This document shows positions 33,076 to 44,488 of a stretch of DNA of 64,000 nt, piece by piece. The notes under the pieces were generated by a model that was not told where the DNA came from, made no database searches, and saw nothing but the letters and a program-made list of their open reading frames with translations. Made by a program: the position numbers and the translations under genes. This stretch comes from Pilatotrama ljubarskyi (Eukaryota > Basidiomycota > Agaricomycetes > Polyporales > Polyporaceae), in assembly GCA_022385805.1 (NCBI GenBank), contig MU277723.1:151444-215443 (forward strand). Direction: 5' to 3'. Each line of letters opens with the position of its first letter. The stretch's first letter is position 1.

Positions 33076-34988
33076 CTACTCTACCAGATCCTTGCCCTCG
33101 CCCTTGTGCTTCTTCAATTCAGTCCTCCAGGGCTCCCAAGACTCCCCGTACTTCTTCACTAGTTTCTTCAGCTCTTCCCGTTGCTCCTTCTGCCGTCACC
33201 AGTCAGCCATCGCCGTCGGCATATCCACACACTCATGGGACGTACGAGATTCCAAGGCTCTTCTCCACCGTACACCTCGTTGAACATCTCCTTCAGCTCG
33301 GGTTTTGGTAGTGACTCCGCCTTCTTGTAGGCCGTCATCACCTCCTGCTTGATCCTCTTCGTCAACGCAGCCTCCTCGTCCTTGGACCACCAGCCACGCG
33401 ACTCCATGAACAGCCTGAACCGCACGATCGGGTTGTCCAGCCGCTTCCGATCCTCCACCTCCTTGCGGGGCCGATACGCAAACGAATCGTCCGACGTCGA
33501 GTGATGTCCCACCCTGAGAGGGAATCAGTGAGATGAGCGACGCTTTGGCTTGGTGGATTGCATACCGATATGTCATGGTCTCGACGAGCACGGCGCGTCC
33601 TTCCTCGATGCAGAGCCGTCTCGCCTCTTTGACAGCAGAGTAGACGGCCAGCACGTCGTTTCCGTCCACGCGAATCGTGTGTATCCCATAGCCAGGCCCA
33701 CGTGCAGCGATGCCGTCTCCATAGTACTGCTCCGACGAAGGCGTCGAGATCGCGAACCCGTTATTCCGCGCGATGAACAGAGTGGGCGAGGGAATGGTCG
33801 ACGCTATCCAGCCGCGCGAGTTAGCATTCATCCTTGGTCAGACATCCTGCGACCGCGGCCGACGGGACGTACCGAGAAGCATGCCGGCATGGAAGTCGCC
33901 CTCCGACGCAGCGCCTTCTCCGAAGTAGACGACCGCGCAGTTCCTCCCCCGCCGCGCGGGGTCGCGCTTCAACGCGTACCCCACGCCGGCGGCCTGTGGG
34001 ATCTGCGTTGCCAGCGGCGACGAGATGGTGTGGTAATGCAACTCCTTCGAACCGTAGTGCTGGACGCCGGAGCGCGGGCGCGTCAGTCAGCAAACCAGCG
34101 CGGCGATGTCGGGAGGGTACGGCCTGGACTCACTACTGGCATTTGCTTTCCCTTACCGCAGACGTCGAGGTACGTGCCGAAGCACTGGTTCATGATGTTG
34201 TCGTATCCAAACCCGCGCCAGAGCAGCACTCCCGACTCACGATATTGTGCTGGGGTACGGGTTCAGGTTCATCTCATGCGTGTTGCGCCACAGCTCAGCT
34301 CACCTAAAACCCTGCGATCTGCGTTCGATGAGCTTTCGAGGCTGCGATGGAGAGGCGCACTCACTCGTCATCAGGAGCTAACGCAGCAGCAGAGCCGATG
34401 ATCGCGGCTTCCTCGCCGTACTGCGTACCGGATCAGGTCATGGGCGGAGCTCCAGAGTGCGGAGACTTACGGCAGTCATCTGGGCCAGAGTGAGCGGAAG
34501 TATTGATGCAAGAACACGGGACGTACATAGAAGACGATGCGGCCCTGCCGCTGGAGGTTGTAGAGGATATCATCGAGGATGGGGAGCTGGACCATGTTTT
34601 CGTATCTAGGGTTTGGAATTAGAGAATCGTCAGGGCGTGAACGGAGATTATACTCACATTCTCCGGGCGAGAGCTTCATCAATCTGCTCCACGATGGCAT
34701 ATTGAACTTCTGAGCAGGCGGAGACACACGGAAGGGACGTACCTCGGGCACGACGGCGCCCTCGAGCGGCTGGCCCGCGCCATCGATGACACGGTACGTG
34801 GGGATTTGTTTTCCACCCTCCATGACGGTGTTGAAAAAGTGCAGCTTGGATGTGATTGGGGACGTCGACGACGGCAGATGGCCATGGGCGTGCCCTGGCC
34901 CGGGGAGCTGCGGCGTCGCGCCCGCCATGCCTCTGCATCCCCGCAGAGCTCTAGGAAAGACAGGCCGGACGCGTAGTGAGCGGATCAT
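33076..34988 (-). CDS. Branched-chain 2-oxoacid dehydrogenase E1 alpha subunit
   Basis: This is the thiamine-diphosphate subunit of the mitochondrial complex that decarboxylates the keto acids of leucine, isoleucine and valine. The N-terminus [17 protein letters not shown] is a mitochondrial targeting type. Recognised blocks in order are [90 protein letters not shown], the thiamine-binding Asn-Asn in [27 protein letters not shown], and the phosphorylation loop GHHSTSDDS. The C-terminus ends [12 protein letters not shown]. Two tiny exons are needed: about 26 bases (IDEALARR plus 2) near 34676 and 9 bases (ATGACTGCC, Met-Thr-Ala) near 34475. With these the protein matches the family without gaps. 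The start at 34988 is the first ATG before the targeting sequence. Confidence 0.9.
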
Positions 34989-35298
34989 GGTCGTCGTGGT
35001 CGAAGAAAGGGGGGCGAGGGAGGCATGAGCGCGGACGAGGAGCAAGTTCCGGGCTCGAAATGCGGGGAAAGAGGCGCTCGCTGCGGCACGTGCGCCCGGC
35101 GGTCACTGGGCGGGGTGTCTGGGGTCCGGAGAGGCGGGACGGGGCTCGGAGCGGAGACGCGAGAGTGGCTGAAGTCTCGACGGTGCACGCGAACGCAGAG
35201 TGCGCTGAGACTCAGAGGCCATCGATGGGCGGTTGCGGACGTCCTTCTCTCCCGTACACGTCCATCGCTCCCCCGGACTAACAAAACAGATACTCGCC
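34989..35298. other. Divergent promoter region
   Basis: About 310 bases separate the E1 alpha start from the predicted Fic gene start on the other strand; presumed shared promoter. Nothing else seen. Confidence 0.5.
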
Positions 35299-37091
35299 AT
35301 GTACAACCCACACCTCGCCCGCTTCGTCAACGGCGAGCGGCCTCAGCTTCACCATCTCTCCGTAACGGTGCGCCATGATTGATATCTGGCGTGCGCACAC
35401 TCGCGCGCGTCGCCACCCCACCCGCCGCTGAACAGACCGTTGGCCCCAGAGTGTCCCCATGGAGCTCGGACAGGACGACGCGAGGGAGTTCCTAGCGTCC
35501 TTCGAGGTTGACCCTTCAGATGATATCAAGTGCGCCGCCGTCGCCCGCCTCTGGGAATCTCTTCTCGAGAAATACCCCGGAGTCCCATTCCTCATGCTAC
35601 GCGTGGCGGACATGCGATGGGCCCTGAACAGCAGAGTCACTGCCTATGCAATGTACTTGGATGTGCGCGGACACCTCCTTTGTATCACTGCTGCCCGTCA
35701 AACCTTATCGCGGTACAGCTCCAACGCGTCTTGAAGGACTCTGCCTTTTCAGCGTGGCTCCAGAAGGCCCGCCTCAAAGTACTCACAGAGGCTGTCAACA
35801 CTCGTAGGTACCCAGGAATTTTCTGACGGCCATCCTTCTCAGCGCCGTCTCCAGTACACACCTACAAGACCAACACGAGCATCTACACCCCGTCCCAGCG
35901 CTGGCGGCCCAACGTCGCCCAGGACCGCCTCCCCGCGAGCTCCTGCAAGCTCCAGCACGCAGAGTACGTCACCTTCGGCGAGGTCTGGGACAAGCTCGGC
36001 GCGGCGGGCGTGCCGATGGCGACGTACCTCAACTACCACTGCCTCGAGACCAACGCAATCGAGGGCGTCCTTCAGTTCGATCCTCCTGTATGGCTCCATG
36101 GCTTTCCGGTCCCGGTGAGAGCTGACAGTGCGCACAGGCCACTATCAGATTATCGCAGGACGGCTTCTCAGGGCAGGTCGACATACCAGACCGGCACTTG
36201 ACGTCTGGCGGGATCGTCCGCGATGTTGGCCAAGCGGTAGGCATACTGCAAGATACGCGAAAGGTAACGCGACATTGCTGTCCCGTACACAGTCCGATGA
36301 GCTGACCTTGTCCGCAGGCGATGGACGAGATCTACAAGCTCCTCGAGGACCCCGCCTTCGAGCTCACCATCGAGACCGTCTGCCACCTCCACAAAATCCT
36401 CATGCGCACAAACCATATCCTGGCCATCAGGCAACACGGCAATGCACAACTGGCCCATACTCACGTTGGCTTGACCCGGCAGCATTGCGCTATCAACGTC
36501 AGCGTGGCAGGAAAGGACGTCAAAGTCCAGTTCTGCCCGTTCGACTCGGTGGACGCGGAGCTCACTGCGTTCTGCGCGCGGTTCAATGTAAGCCATCGAC
36601 TCTGCTAGGGAGTGAGGGTGAAGCTGATCAGAGATTTCCCAGGAGCTGATGAGGCAGGACGTCGACCCATTCGCAGCAGCAGCTTGGATTAGCCATGTCT
36701 TCGTGACCATCCATCCATTCGAGGTAAGACTTGCGCAAAGGACGCCAGCCTTGTTCGATAACATTCTTGTTCGTAGGACGGGAACGGCCGGCTCTCAAGA
36801 CTTCTTGCGTCGATACCCTTGCTACGACAAAGGTTACCCCCTCTCACCGTTGCCGTGTCATGGCAGAACAAGTACTATCACGCTCTCAACTGGGTGAGTG
36901 ACATCTACCTGGAACCTAGCTGGTCGCTCAGGCACGCGACTTCGCAGACTCGCGCCAACGGCGACGGCGACTACGGCGTTTTGATGAAGTTGCTGTTCCA
37001 GGCGACGCAATCTGCCATGGACGAGTTGCGCGGGCTGCTGACGTCCGAAGTGGTACCAGTAGTCAATGAGGATGCGGAGATGAACATCTAG
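35299..37091 (+). CDS. Fic-domain protein (putative AMP-transferase)
   Basis: Fic proteins transfer AMP or a related group from a nucleotide to a target protein, or remove it. The catalytic motif HPFE-DGNGRLSRLLAS is complete, including the catalytic His and the Arg of HPFxDGNGRxxR, and an intron splits it between Glu and Asp. Before the Fic core lies TNAIEG, which fits the autoinhibitory motif S/TxxxEG/N and closely resembles the TVAIEG of human FICD. Other blocks are AMDEIYKLLEDPAFELTIET, HLHKILMRTNHI, DAELTAFCARFN and WISHVFVTI. The product seems soluble, with no signal peptide, membrane helix or TPR repeats, so it is not the ER-type FICD. The predicted first exon (35299-35367, MYNPHLARFVNGERPQLH) joins in phase 0 to 35450; the alternative start is 35459. 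The gene has about ten exons and ends DAEMNI. Target unknown. Confidence 0.85.
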
Positions 37092-37388
37092 TGGAGTCGA
37101 ATGTATCATGTAGTATATCCAGCTGTCAACGTTACCCGCTGTACTTCTCATATTTATATGGAGGCAGGAGGTTTGCTTATCTTCCCTTGGTGTGAGTACA
37201 TGCAGCGGGAGAGGGAAGCGTTCGGAGTCCGGACCGGACTGGAAAGTGCCACGTGCGGGCTGCCGGTCGCTGTTTCGGACACTCGTCCTCATCCTCTCTT
37301 CATACCCAGCTGCTGCCTCTCTCCGCCTTTCACCGCTGTTCTGCTCAGACATCTCCCCTGTGCCATACCACACCTGGACTACGCCAGC

Positions 37389-37981
37389 ATGGACGGTGGA
37401 GAGAGGCGTTCGCCCGACTTTCAACGCGACGCAGACCGCCCCTCGAAGCGTCCCCGACATTCCGACTCCGCCCCTTCTGCCTCTGCGTCCCTCTCTCACC
37501 CGCCGTACTCCGCTTCCTCCTCGCAAAACATGGACCAGAATCCCATATCGAATGGGAACGGGCACGCGCACCATTCCGCTTCTTTACCACCGCTCTCGCT
37601 CTCGATCCTGGGAGTCGAGCCGCTGGACGAATTCATCCGCGAAATCGCGGACTTCATCCACTACCAGATCAGCACACGCCCAGCAGACCTGCAAGGGAAT
37701 GTAGAGGTCGAGGCAAAGATTGGTGTACTGCGCGACCGTGACACAGGACAGCGATTGCAGCTGCCCGTGCTCGTCGAAACCAGTGCGTCTTCTGTGCCCT
37801 GTAATTATGCCTTTTCACCGATGGTTCAAGCCCCTCCTCTGCCACGGTTGCTTGCACTGCGCGGTGTGTAGTCCTCACTCCAAACGCGATCGACCTCCGG
37901 TTCGAATCAAACATGTCCGCAGTGCGTTCCGTCCCACTTTGACTGTGCCACCCCTCGTCCGCCTCTCACACGAGCTCTTCG

Positions 37982-38031
<50 letters not shown>

Positions 38032-38859
38032 ACACCCTTTCCCCCCCCCCACCCCCCCCTCCCAATTACCCAGAGACAGCACCAGCACTACAACAAACTG
38101 CTGAACAACCTCAAGACCACGCCTTCGTCCGCGCACCCGTCCTCGACGCTCACGTACCAGCATTTGCACCTCATCGACAGCTTCTACGCACCCGAGGGCG
38201 GGCGCGGCGAAAAGATCCGCGTCACGCGCGACGAGAAGACGGGCGAGGTCCGCGAGTGCGTCCGCAAGATTCGCCTCGCGGACCTCAACGTCTACAGCCC
38301 CAAACGCGCCGCCGACTGGCGCATCAGCGTCAACCTCGAAGTGCCCGGTACGTCCGCGTCCTCGCCCGTGTTGCCCCTCGAACGGTGTCTCGCCTTCGGC
38401 GCGTCGCACCGTGTCATCGCGAGATATGACGTGCTCCTTGGCGCGCATACGGAGAGCTTTGGCTGATCTCTGTCGAACGTGCAGTGCCGCCGCCACTGGG
38501 GTCACCGACGCATACGCGGAAAAAGGATCGGATGAGCTACTCGCACGAGGAGTTCGTCATTGACCTCACCCAGGTCACCTCCACTTTCGGCCCAAGTTCC
38601 AAGGTACGGCGTGCCACTGCATTTTTGGTTCTCCATGGCTATGGTCGGGCCTCGCTGAGATTACTTCACTGCGTAGCCGGAAGTGCTGCACGAGCTCGAG
38701 CTCGAGCTCGCACGGCCCGAATATCTGCTCGCGACGGCCGCGAAGCGCGGAGACCCGAACGTGCCAGAACAGGATCGCGGGGCTTTCGACGAGCTCATCC
38801 GGGCGTTTGTCAACAACGCACGGATACTCGTTCGCAATGCGGATGGCGGGTGGCAGTGA
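37389..38859 (+). CDS. CET1: mRNA-capping RNA 5'-triphosphatase, Cet1-like beta subunit
   Basis: This nuclear enzyme removes the terminal phosphate of nascent mRNA as the first capping step. Five exons (37389-37782, 37872-37921, 38074-38347, 38485-38603, 38677-38859) give 339 residues. The first 75 residues are disordered. The tunnel-fold metal motifs are visible: NVEVEAKIG (first Glu-x-Glu strand), DWRISVNLEVPG (the Arg-x-Ser-x-Asn-x-Glu strand) and KDRMSYSHEEFVIDLTQV (second Glu-containing strand). QHQHYNKLLNNL and IRVTRDEKTGEV also match the fungal family. The second intron carries a run of 47 cytosines, treated separately. The gene is complete and in frame. Confidence 0.9.
37982..38028 (+). 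repeat. 47-base poly-C homopolymer inside an intron
   Basis: A pure run of 47 C lies within intron 2 (37922-38073) of the RNA triphosphatase gene, followed by more C-rich sequence up to the splice acceptor at 38073. It is by far the longest homopolymer in the window. The complementary G run can form stacked quadruplexes and the C run i-motifs. Its true length may differ, since long homopolymers are hard to sequence. Confidence 0.9.
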
Positions 38860-41800
38860 AATGCACGACGTGCACTACTTTGTAGGGATGCGGTCGGTGT
38901 GCGCAGTCCTGTTGCCCACACGGCTGACTTGCATGTCTGACATAGGTCAGGCGGGCAGGAGCGGCGCAAGCGCGTCGCGCAGCGTCCTTGCTGTAACATT
39001 ACGTGTAGATCCTAATTCGCTAATTCTCTGGCAGCCGCTGTCAGAAGATTGAATCGGTACAGGATGGCGTCGTGATGCATTGAATATGTCAGTTACAATG
39101 AAAAGCTGCGGTCAACGAAACGTCCCCGCCGGGCTGTCGTACGATCAATATACGGCACGATAGGTCTCCCCGATTCCTGGATCGTATCGAAACCGATAAA
39201 GGAGGCCTGCTACGGTCACTCCGCCCAGATGGCAGCTCGAACGTGCGCACCCGACGCGCAGCTCTCCCGATACCCATCGTCTCCTCGCGCCGTTTGTACG
39301 GGGCCAGCGACGGGCCAGCGATCTGTGCGATCTGTTCGAGTTCTGTGGCGTCCCCGCGATGGTCCCGCGACGCTGAGCTTCCCGAGCGTCGGATCGCCTT
39401 TGCCTCCACCGACTGGAATTAATGCGCAGTTCAAGCGTCGTCCGCGGTCCTCCGAGTGGTCGTGGCCCTGGAAACGTTGCACGGTCCCACGAGCGGGGTT
39501 GGCTGGATTACAGAGACATCGCAGCTATAACTGGCCATGGGGGTGCCCTAGACTGCGCTGTCGCCTTGCGATATATCATCCAGTTCGGAACGGCAGCGTA
39601 CTGGCGCCGTCCGCCAGCGGGATCGCAGCCAAGACATCTGGCAGGCGGCGTGCACGCTAGAACTCGAGAACACGACCTCGCGAGGTTGCGTGATGGTGTT
39701 CGGATCCGTACTGTACGCTGCAGACTCGGAGTCCAAGGTGCCAGTGTACTCGCGCCCGCAAATCTGGTATGCCAAGATAGCCTTTCGTGCCTCCTCGGGG
39801 CCTTCGCGTCGGGTCGAGTGCGGCCAAGTATGTGACATCGTCGTCCTGGACGGTGATGCGGGGAAGCCGTCCATCGGCAGATATGCGTGCAAGAACGTGC
39901 TCTTGGAAGCTTGAGGTACCGTCGCGGTACTGCCGCGTTGCTTCTTGTGGGAGTGTGCTGGGGGACTGCGCAGGGCCGTAATCGTGGCCTTCGGCCGTGC
40001 ATGTCGGGAGAGTGCGATGGCCTCGATTGTCTGTAGAGAGGGCCGGTTTCGCGGATACGACAAGGGTCGAGCGCTTCGAGGAGCACGATCATGATGTCTA
40101 CGTGCACAGCGAGCTTGAGCCGCGAACAGACACGGGAGAGAGGATGTCAGCGGGCGTAGAGCAGCCCAGCCCGGCTCGTCCTATGGAGCAGCCCTACGCC
40201 GCACGGTGCAGCAGCAGAAGGCCAATAGAGACGACTTTATAGGCAGACGCCAGCAAATGAATGAGTGCAGAGGCCGCACGCCGCCGCTCAATGGGCTCCA
40301 TGACGCCATCGTCAATTGACCAGAGCCCAGGCCGACGCAGCACTGAAGCGCGAAGAACAACAGTGACGCCACGACGAAGACCTCGAGTCCGATAACAGCC
40401 AGTCCTGGTGAGCGGGGAGAACTTGAGGTAATAATGGCATCATCATCGTAAGGCCTCGCGCCGTGATGGTCGCGCAGCCTAGTGCGATCCTGTGTTGTGC
40501 CGGCCTGGCGACGTCCAGCCGAGGGTGAGCCACAGGCCCGATCAGACTGTGTGTAGAACGCCTATTCACGCCCGCGAACGAGAGCAGTAGAGGGGACCCG
40601 AGGAGAAACGTAGGTGGAAGCGACGAGATGCGCATCACAGCGGGCACTCAGAGTGTGGTTGCGCCGCTGCGGCGCTTGCGATGAGGTGCCATTCTCGAGA
40701 TGTGAGAGACATGGAGGGGTCGGTACCTGCGCGACGCCGACAGGACCAAGTCGATTTGACGAGGGAATTCGGAATTCGGGGCTACGCGGGACATCGGTGA
40801 CATAAATTCAACAAGGGAGATGGTGCTAAAGGAAGCGACGTCGACCGAGGGAACAGCAAGAGGCGCCAAGTCCAGGAGATGCCGTTGTCTGCTGCAGGCT
40901 GATGCCGCTATCTCGTCGAGCATACCCGGACGCGGCGGGGGAGGACGGCGGACATGAGATGCCAGAGACTCAGAGATAGGACGAAGAAGGCCGAAAGGCA
41001 GGCGGCACGCAGCGAGTCTTGTGAGGGGCCACGAGTCGAGCAAGAGGATCGTGATCGCGCTGGGACCCTGCAGAGCGTACGTTCGAGGGGAATATATCTG
41101 GTTTAGTACGGACGGCACCTGATCCGGGCTCGTCCGCGGGCAGCGGGTAAACAGTCTTGGTCTCTGGCGAGGCGCCGCAGAAGACGAAGAAGAGAGAAAT
41201 GGCGAGCAGACGTGTAGAGTGGTGGCAAGCGGTACGTCTGGGTTTTGCAGGGCGGCGGTTCTCGTGGACGACGGAGGCCAGTAAGAGCTGGCACGGGCGC
41301 GTCTGATCAGAGGCCGCAGGACGATGAGGATGAGAATCTGCGAGGCATCTACGCAGCAGCAGTGGATCAGTGGGTTGATGCAATTATGAGGAATTGACTC
41401 AGCGGCGGCCAGCGGCATTAAGGGTGGTATGAGAGCGATATGGCGCGAGGTGGGTATCTGGGGAGACGCGTGCGGACAGCGTGTGGGCGGTTGGAATCAG
41501 GTACAGTGTTTGAGAGCCAGTGAGAGATTTGTGCCTGGTTGGGTACGCAAGCTGTGGGCTGCTTGGCATGGAGACTAGGTGCGGACGGGGCAGGCACGTC
41601 AAGATGGGACAGACTGGAGGGAGAGAAGGAAGAAGGAATCGCAAAGGACAGGCGGCTGGGTGAGACGCTGGAGGTGAGTGTGGGCGGACTGGGGAAAAGA
41701 GGTGATGGCTGCGGGGGAAGGGTGCGGCGTGGACGAGAAGGGGCCGAGATGGAGAAGAGAATGGAGGGAGGAGGAGAAGGGAGTGGATGGTCGGAGCAGG

Positions 41801-42301
41801 CGAGAGTTGCAAGAGCCAAGCTTCGCGGAGTCCGGGCCGCCGCGGGGTGTTGGACCAGTTGCCATATGCGGTTAGCTGAGAAGATGATCGCAGATCTGCG
41901 CCGGTGGATCGAGATCTGGAGTGCGTAGATAATAGATATTTATTGGCGAGGATAAGTGTTAAATTTGTCCGGACACAGCAGCCCACTCTCCCCGTAATAC
42001 TCGCCTCGCACCCTCCCTCGAGCGACCCGGTTGGCGTGCTGGCTGCAGGCGACGCAGGAAGGACTGGGCTGGGCGCAGACCTGCTCGGTGGTGGCGCGAC
42101 GAGGATGGTAAGTGCAGTCGTCGTCGAAGCCGTCCGTGCACTAAACGCAGCTGGCAGCCTGGGACTCCGACTCCCCCTACTCTTTCCCGCCACCCATCAC
42201 CACACCGTCTCTTCCCCACCCAGGTACGCCCGCCGCCTCCGCCTCCCTCTCCCCTGCTCATCCTCTCCCCTCAGCCACCCCGCCCGCCCTCCCCCTCCTC
42301 T
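38860..42301. other. Long region without a confident gene; possible membrane protein gene on minus strand
   Basis: About 3.4 kb. On the minus strand between about 41400 and 39500 several hydrophobic stretches occur in different frames (for example RLLAISLFFVFCGAS near 41180, AACLSAFFVLSLSLWHLMSA near 40970, VIGLEVFVVASLLFFALQCC near 40370), followed by a polar stretch near 39560-39870 that could be a cytosolic tail. They might be exons of an intron-rich membrane protein, but no family was recognised and splice joins could not be settled. From about 41400 to 42300 the sequence is CT-rich on the minus strand and repetitive in composition. Confidence 0.25.
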
Positions 42302-44131
42302 ATGCCCATCCCTGTCTCCTACGCCTGCATGTCCCCCATCCACTCCCTCCCCGTAGAACTCTTGACCAGCATCTTCCAGCTGGGCGTAGACTCCCATCCC
42401 CCGCCCGACGACCAGTACCCCGCTGAGACCACCTTCGAGGTCCTCGTCTCACACGTATGCAGGCATTGGAGGCACATCGCCATCCACACCCCACATCTAT
42501 GGACCACCGTCCACTTCCGCACGCGCGCACACATGCTTCGCGGCGAAACCTATCTCTCCCGCAGCGGCCACCTTCCCATCGACATCTACGTCGATACCTG
42601 CTCAGAGGAGGACTACAAGGAACGCAAGGACCTCCTCTTCCGCCAACAGTTCCTCCCCGTCTTCGACGTCGTCCTCCCACACATCCACCGCTGGCGCGAA
42701 CTCCATCTCAAGGTCGCAGACCTCGAGTGCAAGTCCTACGCTCGCAGAGTCCTCTCCACCTGCGGCACCGCACCCGCCCTCCAGACCCTCCAGCTCTGGC
42801 ATGTCCAGAACTGGCGCACCTCTGAACGTCTCTACAACCACATCGGCCCCCCTCCCGTCGTCGTATTCGGCGGCTCTCTCCCCTCCCTCAAGCACATCAT
42901 CCTTCAAGGCGTCAACCTCCCCTGGTCCCGCTCCCCCTTCCTCCGCGATCTCACCTCCGTCGACTTTGCGCTACACTCTGATAACGTCCGCATGCCCTTC
43001 GACCTATGGCGCCACATGCTCGACTCGTCCCCCAACCTCACCCGGCTCTCCCTCCTCTTCGCCGGCCCCCGCGCAACGTCCTCCGGTGCCTCCCCACTCC
43101 CGGACGGCATCGATTGGTGGGGCGCAGAACCCCCGCCCCCAGACGCCGTCTTCCCGCCCGGCGCCCGCCTCCCGCCCTCCGTCGACCCGATCCAGCTGCT
43201 CCAGCTCAAAGAGCTGCAGCTCAACAACCTCGAGTCCGACTACCTCATCGCGCTCTTCCGCACGCTGCACGCGCCCAACGTGCGCGCGCTCCATCTCGGC
43301 CTCGACTTTGACGACCAGGACGCGACGCCGTTCATGGAGTACCTCGCCGCGCCTCCGCGGTATCCCGCGGCGAAGCTCAACGGGGCCACTAGCAGCAGCA
43401 GCACGCCACCCGTGGTCCCGAGCCCAAAGTTCCCGGCCCTCGAGCGGCTCTCCGTCTCGGCCCTCAAGTGCTCAGTGCCGAGCTGGCGCGCGCTCCTCGC
43501 TGCGTCTCGCGGGGTGACCCGGCTCGAGGTCGACTTTGCGCAGCTGGGTGAGGGCGCGTTCGATGTGCTCCTCGAGAGCGTTCCTTGGATACCGGACGCT
43601 GGTCCAGATGGCGCACGAGAGAATGGGACGAGCGATAGCGACGGCGCGAGGGTGAACGGCAAGGGCAAAGGCAAGGCGCGTGCTACCGACCCAGACTCGG
43701 ACGACTCCACCGAGGCCTCAAAGCCCACTCGTGCCACCTCCGCGCGCACCGTACCGATCCTCCCCGCGCTCGAGAGCATCCGCGTCTCGGGCGTCACAGG
43801 CCAGCAACTCGCGCAGCTCGCGGCGTTCCGGCGCAAGCACGGGCGCGCGCTGCGCCGCTGGGAGGTGGACGAGTCCGGGCGGGACGAGGACGCGGAGGCG
43901 CTCGAGCGCGAGATGGCGGATCGCAGTGCGGCGTGGCGTGCCGCGCGCGAGGCCGAGGCGCGCGAGGCGGGCAGGCCGTGCGAGCCGTGGAGGTGGGACG
44001 AGCCGCTAGAGAGGCTGGTGTGGTTCAAGGAAGAGGAGGAGGAAGGCGAGAGTGAGTATGATGAGGAGGAGTATGCAGACGAGGAGGGCGAGGACGGTAC
44101 CGGTGAGGAGGGTGAGGACGGCGAAGGCTAG
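42302..44131 (+). CDS. F-box protein, basidiomycete type
   Basis: A single exon encodes 609 residues. The F-box lies at about residues 9-60: SPIHSLPVELLTSIFQLG, then FEVLVSHVCRHWRHIAIHTP and HLWTTV. This domain should bind Skp1 in an SCF ubiquitin ligase. The middle has leucine-rich repeat-like spacing (LTRLSLLFAG, LKELQLNNLESD, VRALHLGLDFDD) that would recruit a substrate. A linker near residue 440-480 is rich in Lys/Gly/Ser/Asp, and the last 35 residues are very acidic. Such intron-free, fast-evolving F-box genes are greatly expanded in Agaricomycetes, and individual targets are unknown. A second in-frame ATG nine codons on (42329) is also possible as the start. Confidence 0.9.
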   Translation: MPIPVSYACMSPIHSLPVELLTSIFQLGVDSHPPPDDQYPAETTFEVLVSHVCRHWRHIAIHTPHLWTTVHFRTRAHMLRGETYLSRSGHLPIDIYVDTCSEEDYKERKDLLFRQQFLPVFDVVLPHIHRWRELHLKVADLECKSYARRVLSTCGTAPALQTLQLWHVQNWRTSERLYNHIGPPPVVVFGGSLPSLKHIILQGVNLPWSRSPFLRDLTSVDFALHSDNVRMPFDLWRHMLDSSPNLTRLSLLFAGPRATSSGASPLPDGIDWWGAEPPPPDAVFPPGARLPPSVDPIQLLQLKELQLNNLESDYLIALFRTLHAPNVRALHLGLDFDDQDATPFMEYLAAPPRYPAAKLNGATSSSSTPPVVPSPKFPALERLSVSALKCSVPSWRALLAASRGVTRLEVDFAQLGEGAFDVLLESVPWIPDAGPDGARENGTSDSDGARVNGKGKGKARATDPDSDDSTEASKPTRATSARTVPILPALESIRVSGVTGQQLAQLAAFRRKHGRALRRWEVDESGRDEDAEALEREMADRSAAWRAAREAEAREAGRPCEPWRWDEPLERLVWFKEEEEEGESEYDEEEYADEEGEDGTGEEGEDGEG

Positions 44132-44488
44132 GCGGCGAGGGGGGGAGTGGCTCGAGAGCGACTGTGTCCAAGACTGGGCGGGTGCGGACTTTATAGGATT
44201 TCTGTACGGGCACATGTCTGGATCATTTCTACCTGTAGCTTTGTCGTCGTTGTTTTGCATTCTGCTCTCGCTATGTACACGCTCTATAGTCTGCGCGCGT
44301 CGCCATGTCTTCGCGTGGTGTAACAGTAATACCAACACAACCCTTCTACCGGAACGCTTGCACGATCCGCGGGAGTGCGTGATGCTGCTGCAAGAGTGGA
44401 GAGAATTCGCGCGAGATTATACAGGTCTATGTAAGGCTGCAACACCAAGTCCTCCAGTTCAGACGAGACGAACAACCGCAGAATACAT
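44132..44488. other. Convergent intergenic region
   Basis: About 360 bases between the facing 3' ends of the F-box and Mit_KHE1-like genes; no gene seen. Confidence 0.55.

Noticed and set aside
37893..37905. GGTTCGAATCA, similar to a tRNA T-loop
   Set aside because: It lies in exon 2 of the RNA triphosphatase, and no acceptor stem, D arm or anticodon arm can be formed around it.
39508..40107. 199-codon minus-strand open frame
   Set aside because: It is rich in Arg, Pro and His with no motif; a different frame over the same bases looks more protein-like, so this one is probably spurious.
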